A stretch of 42,037 nt of DNA from Synechococcus sp. UW140 (lineage in GTDB: Bacteria; Cyanobacteriota; Cyanobacteriia; PCC-6307; Cyanobiaceae), in NCBI GenBank assembly GCA_945875915.1, contig CAMCMT010000022.1, positions 1 through 42,037 on the forward strand, written 5' to 3'. Made by a program: the position numbers and the translations under genes. The notes under the pieces were generated by a model, which worked only from the letters and a program-made list of their open reading frames with translations, did no database searches and was not told the DNA's origin. Numbering within the stretch: the first letter of the stretch is position 1; each line of letters opens with the position of its first letter. Of the stretch, positions 41,499-42,037 are shown piece after piece.

Positions 41499-42037
41499 TT
41501 GAGCACCCGCCGGCCCGCCCGATCAGCCCAGGGGAGATCCACTCCCGATAGCCGTGCGCAGGGCCGTACCCAGGCTGGTGCCCAGGACTCGAGCTCCAGG
41601 CGCTCCCCGGCTTGGCCCCATGACGGCAGCCTGAAGCGAAATGAAGCCGAGGTTGGTAGTTCCAAGTCAGTGAGGTCTTTCACCAAGCTGTTTGGTTTGC
41701 CCAGCTTTGGCGAGGGCCAGCCTCCTCTGGTGCCATCCGGTTATGGGCAGGGAGATGCTGCCAATGGGGTCTTGCCGTTGGTCCATCCCTCCAGCGACCA
41801 GCAGGAAAAGATTTGCAGTGCCATCGGTTTGAGCATCAAGGTGGGCTTGTCATTGGTGGCGGCCGTCAGTTTGGTGCGCCTGGCTGGGGCTTATCAGGAA
41901 CGGCTCGATCGCAATGGCGAAATTACGGCCATCTTGGCGATTGAGCAGGCCAAGCTCAACAAGGCCGAAGATCGTTTTGACCGTCTTTTTGCCACCGGTG
42001 GTGAACAGCGCTTGATCCGGGAGCAGGATCAATGGAT
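41499..42037 (+). CDS. Conserved hypothetical protein, 3' end beyond window
   Basis: Open frame with no stop before the window end. The TTG at 41499 follows an in-frame stop at 41493 and gives MSTRRPARSAQ; a GTG at 41670 (MRSFTKLFGLPSFGEG) is an alternative. A basic, disordered N-terminus leads to RSFTKLFGLPSFG, then a hydrophobic helix (IGLSIKVGLSLVAAVSLVRL) and a charged helical, coiled-coil-like part (YQERLDRNGEITAILAIEQA, KLNKAEDRFDRLFATGGEQR). The composition is that of a real protein. Family not recognised. It follows psaM in the same direction. Confidence 0.65.
   Translation, partial: MSTRRPARSAQGRSTPDSRAQGRTQAGAQDSSSRRSPAWPHDGSLKRNEAEVGSSKSVRSFTKLFGLPSFGEGQPPLVPSGYGQGDAANGVLPLVHPSSDQQEKICSAIGLSIKVGLSLVAAVSLVRLAGAYQERLDRNGEITAILAIEQAKLNKAEDRFDRLFATGGEQRLIREQDQW

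Overview
This 42 kb window is GC-rich, densely packed chromosomal DNA of a cyanobacterium, most likely an alpha-cyanobacterial picocyanobacterium (Cyanobium / freshwater Synechococcus type). Four things point there. There are photosynthesis-linked genes: a ferrochelatase with a C-terminal chlorophyll-binding helix, a candidate psaM, a CRR6-like NDH-1 assembly factor and a Tab2-like protein. The alkane pair ado-aar lies directly before accA. There are cyanobacterium-specific families (cyAbrB, a Tic22-like protein, an S1 protein with a long N-terminal extension). GTG and TTG starts are frequent. All identifications come from reading motifs; no database search was run.

Layout. 1-9.4 kb: an HTH-like conserved protein cut by or close to the window edge, a hairpin-rich gene-free stretch, a small membrane protein, a methyltransferase with an internal 21-bp repeat, a 2Fe-2S ferredoxin, an ArsC/Spx-like protein, a large unknown membrane protein, signal peptidase I (lepB), a dihydroorotase-like protein that has lost metal ligands, a tandem histidine phosphatase and a CPBP intramembrane protease. 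9.6-14 kb: an FtsL-like bitopic protein, ftsI, transaldolase with a C-terminal EF-hand pair, and a lone cyclic-nucleotide-binding-type domain. 14-19 kb, minus strand: integrase, cobO, pyrH, frr and a geranylgeranyl-reductase-like flavoprotein, all co-oriented. 19-24.6 kb: hemH, a secreted M23 peptidase, ilvB with a C-terminal zinc ribbon, two small envelope proteins, and a convergent Tic22-like gene.

24.6-25.2 kb is a 600-bp stretch without a confident gene that holds a very strong hairpin. 25.2-30.5 kb: an NAD/FAD dehydrogenase facing a minus-strand cluster rps1-like, tab2, pgeF, cyAbrB. 30.5-36 kb, plus strand: creatininase-like, ado, aar, accA, an SDR and folE, closed by a clear intrinsic terminator. 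In this block acyl-ACP is reduced by Aar and converted to alkane by Ado, next to the carboxyltransferase subunit that feeds fatty-acid synthesis. 36-42 kb: a secreted protein, trpF, an M50 protease, a lipoate ligase-like protein, a TauE/SafE transporter, crr6 divergent from a candidate 34-residue psaM, and a conserved gene running off the end.

No phage, insertion sequence, CRISPR array, rRNA or tRNA was recognised. The unusual content is domain fusions on housekeeping enzymes, one apparently dead enzyme paralogue, an orphan chromosomal integrase set among core genes, and several strong unexplained inverted repeats.
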